Source: Streptomyces sp. (lineage in GTDB: Bacteria > Actinomycetota > Actinomycetes > Streptomycetales > Streptomycetaceae). Taken from it: a stretch of 5,737 bases of DNA. Positions 4,871 through 5,737 of the stretch are shown here, piece after piece. The notes under the pieces were generated by a model, which was given only the letters and a program-made list of their open reading frames with translations, was not told the origin of the DNA and did no database searches. Where the stretch lies: the NCBI GenBank assembly GCA_003519485.1, contig DOWQ01000789.1:1-5737 (forward strand), given 5' to 3'. Within the stretch, counting starts at the first letter, position 1. Every line of letters begins with the position of its first letter. A program made the position numbers and the translations under genes.

Positions 4871-5737
4871 ACCGGCCCCGCCAGCAGTCCGCGGCTGCGC
4901 AGCACCCGCCGTTCGGCCGGCGCGAAGACGGCCGTCTCCACGAGGACGCCGATGGCGAGAATGAGGACCACGGCGGCGAGTACGAGGCTCATGTCACCCT
5001 GCTCCTTGCCCTCGTTGAGGATCCGGCCGACCCCCGGCAGCGGGGTCGCCGTGATCAGCTCGGCCGTCATCAGGGCCCTCCAGCCGAAGGTCCAGCCCTG
5101 TCGCAGGGCGATGACGAAGCCGGGCATGGCGGCCGGGATCAGGACGTGCACGGCCCCGCGCCAGCCGGTGGCGCCCAGCGTCCGCCCGGCCCGCATCAGC
5201 AGCGGCGAAACCTGGTCGGTCGCGCTGATCAGGCCCATGGCGACCGAGGGCACGGCACCGAGCAGCACCACCGTGTAGACGGCGCCCTCGGAGTCGCCGA
5301 GCGCGATGACGGCGACCGGCACCAGCGCGGCGGCGGGCAGCGATTGCACCGCGCTGAGGATCGGTGCGAGGACGGACCGGACCGGACGGTACCGGGCGAC
5401 GAACAGCCCCAGCGGCGCGCCGATCGCGACCGCGAGGACGAAGCCCAGCAGGCAGCGCTGGAAGCTGTGCAGCAGGCTCGGCTGGAGCACCCCGGCCTGC
5501 CAGGCGGACACCAGGTCCCGGCCGACGTCAGCCGGTGCGGGCAGCGTCTGCGAGGCACCGGTGGCGTACCCGAGCTGCCACAGCCCGAGCACGACGAGGA
5601 CGGCCAGCAGCGGGCCGGCGGCCTTGCCCAGCAGGCGGTGCGGCACGGAGCGCGGCGGCGGCGACTCCAGGGCGTCGAGCCCGGAGGCGAAGTCGTCGGA
5701 GTTCTCGGCGCCGTTGCCGGCGCCGTTGCCGTTGCCG
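4867..5737 (-). CDS. SsuC-like ABC transporter permease (5' end beyond the window)
   Basis: An inner-membrane permease of the nitrate/sulfonate/taurine (BPD_transp_1, SsuC/TauC) type. About six hydrophobic segments are visible, and the cytoplasmic EAA-type loop for the ATPase is TLGATGWRGAVHVLIPAAMP, followed by GFVIALRQGWTFGWRALMTAEL. The GVGRILNEGKEQGD stretch before the last helix is also typical of this family. A GTG at 5646 gives 259 residues, but the same frame stays open for 30 more codons to the window edge with no stop. That extension begins GNGNGAGNGAENSDD and continues FASGLDALESPPPRS, which is translated-looking, so the true start is probably outside and 5646 is internal. The gene overlaps the chelatase start by 4 nt. 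An ATPase and a binding lipoprotein are expected upstream. Substrate is inferred as an organosulfur compound or sulfate-related anion from the chelatase neighbour. Confidence 0.87.
   Translation of the reverse strand, partial: GNGNGAGNGAENSDDFASGLDALESPPPRSVPHRLLGKAAGPLLAVLVVLGLWQLGYATGASQTLPAPADVGRDLVSAWQAGVLQPSLLHSFQRCLLGFVLAVAIGAPLGLFVARYRPVRSVLAPILSAVQSLPAAALVPVAVIALGDSEGAVYTVVLLGAVPSVAMGLISATDQVSPLLMRAGRTLGATGWRGAVHVLIPAAMPGFVIALRQGWTFGWRALMTAELITATPLPGVGRILNEGKEQGDMSLVLAAVVLILAIGVLVETAVFAPAERRVLRSRGLLAGPV

Noticed and set aside
1..5737. CRISPR arrays, tRNA or rRNA genes, insertion sequences, phage attachment sites
   Set aside because: No regularly spaced repeats, no tRNA-like cloverleaf, no transposase or terminal inverted repeats were seen by reading both strands.

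Overview
The window looks like chromosomal DNA of Streptomyces or a close high-GC actinomycete. GC is very high, codon third positions are almost all G or C, GTG starts occur, and terminator-like hairpins lack U-tracts. I count six intact or edge-truncated genes plus one short, apparently frameshifted gene.

Left part (1-1903, plus strand): a PdxA2-type dehydrogenase is followed after 7 nt by a DeoR-family regulator. This pairing suits a catabolic operon for a four-carbon acid sugar such as D-threonate or D-erythronate rather than vitamin B6 synthesis. A perfect 12-bp inverted repeat (1969-1999) ends this unit.

Middle (2143-3815): an EamA/DMT-type exporter gene (minus) and a TetR-family repressor gene (plus) are divergent across a 68-bp gap. 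The gap holds two near-identical operator-like sites 29 bp apart, overlapping the candidate -10 boxes of both genes. The tetR message is probably leaderless. The simplest model is autoregulation plus ligand-controlled expression of the exporter.

3816-4111: this stretch is not empty. A strong Shine-Dalgarno and ATG at 3851-3865 lead into a protein-like reading whose frame changes several times by single bases and ends at a TGA at 4078-4080. Restoring four missing G residues gives a continuous 73-codon gene with typical Streptomyces codon use. I do not recognise the family. It ends inside a large hairpin shared with the convergent operon to its right.

Right part (4112-5737, minus strand): a sirohydrochlorin-chelatase-like protein overlaps by 4 nt (ATGA) with an upstream SsuC-like ABC permease that runs off the window. 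From memory, Streptomyces carries this pair at the end of its assimilatory sulfate-reduction cluster (cysHCDN, ABC transporter, chelatase for siroheme). The left, middle and right blocks look functionally independent. The frameshifted small gene and the twin-operator region are the parts most worth a second look.
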